Part shown: positions 63,931-64,000 of the stretch, one piece after another
Layout: every line of letters starts with the position of its first letter
How positions within the stretch are numbered: the stretch's first letter is position 1
Made by a program: the position numbers and the translations under genes
Notes under the pieces: generated by a model
The model's input: the letters and a program-made list of their open reading frames with translations, nothing else
Told to the model about the DNA's origin: nothing
The model's database searches: none
Origin: UBA6220 sp041650375
Lineage (GTDB): Bacteria; Patescibacteriota; Minisyncoccia; Minisyncoccales; Minisyncoccaceae
Direction of reading: 5' to 3'
Assembly (NCBI GenBank): GCA_041650375.1
Contig: JBAZLH010000003.1
Span: 1 to 64,000, forward strand
DNA length: 64,000 nt

Positions 63931-64000
63931 AATAGTTAAATTTTATTGAATTGATAATCCAGTTGAGGAAAACGAAAATTTAGATAACGTCAATGCCCAA
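63931..64000. other. Window edge upstream of dcd
   Basis: About 70 nt that should hold the dcd promoter. I see no clear gene or boxes I would defend. Confidence 0.3.

Overview
The window reads like part of a Patescibacteria (Candidate Phyla Radiation) chromosome, most likely a parcubacterium. The DNA is AT-rich and gene-dense. Core proteins are short: DnaX has no tau domains and ThrS has no TGS domain. There are many small membrane proteins, prepilin-like proteins with odd C-termini, a membrane-anchored Clp-type ATPase, and DUF378, DUF5666 and DUF5667 proteins. Most tRNA genes lack an encoded CCA. The phylum is inferred from gene content; no rRNA gene is present to confirm it. TGA appears to be an ordinary stop codon.

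Layout. 0.1-10 kb: tRNA-Gln, an HTH protein, dnaX, two tandem candidate sRNAs, a cysteine-codon leader peptide with an attenuator in front of a frameshifted cysK, cysS, a glycosyltransferase, dnaB, rplU and a cation exchanger. 10-20 kb: tRNA-Glu, the division cluster mraZ-rsmH-ftsL-ftsI with MraZ boxes, the Clp-like ATPase, a CPHC thioredoxin-like protein, rplL and rplJ. 21.2-22.0 kb: a candidate structured RNA of about 760 nt with its own promoter, a perfect 14-bp closing helix and a terminator. 22-31 kb: DUF378, a J-domain-like protein, a DUF5666 protein, a matrixin protease, a cold-shock protein, another sRNA, trpS, two pilin-like proteins and rsgA. 31-39 kb: small membrane proteins, an SMR-like pair, dus and an ankyrin protein, separated by dispersed palindromes and near-identical promoters. 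39-45 kb: an AT-rich island that looks like a defence locus (PD-(D/E)XK-like nuclease with zinc ribbon, AlbA_2 protein and partner, HEPN-like protein, membrane-bound HerA-like ATPase). 45-51 kb: tRNA-Trp, -Thr and -Tyr, rpmG, the trmD-khpA-rpsP-rnc-nusB-rpmF block, two more candidate sRNAs and rnhB. 51-64 kb: a beta-helix protein, dnaE, thrS, a DUF5667/DUF333 protein, a MiaB-MiaA fusion, then dcd-tmk-deoC-gatB.

Regulation. Many promoters are close to TTGACA-N17-TATAAT. In at least eight cases the ATG lies 6-9 nt after the -10 box, so leaderless mRNAs are probably common. Three short leader ORFs sit on such starts and overlap hairpins in front of cysK, cysS and the HerA-like gene. This suggests that leader-peptide attenuation is used here.

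The strongest candidates for undescribed biology are the large RNA, the cysteine attenuator, the tandem sRNAs with a shared 5' end, and the HerA/HEPN/AlbA_2/nuclease island with its own leader ORF. All of these are sequence-only inferences.
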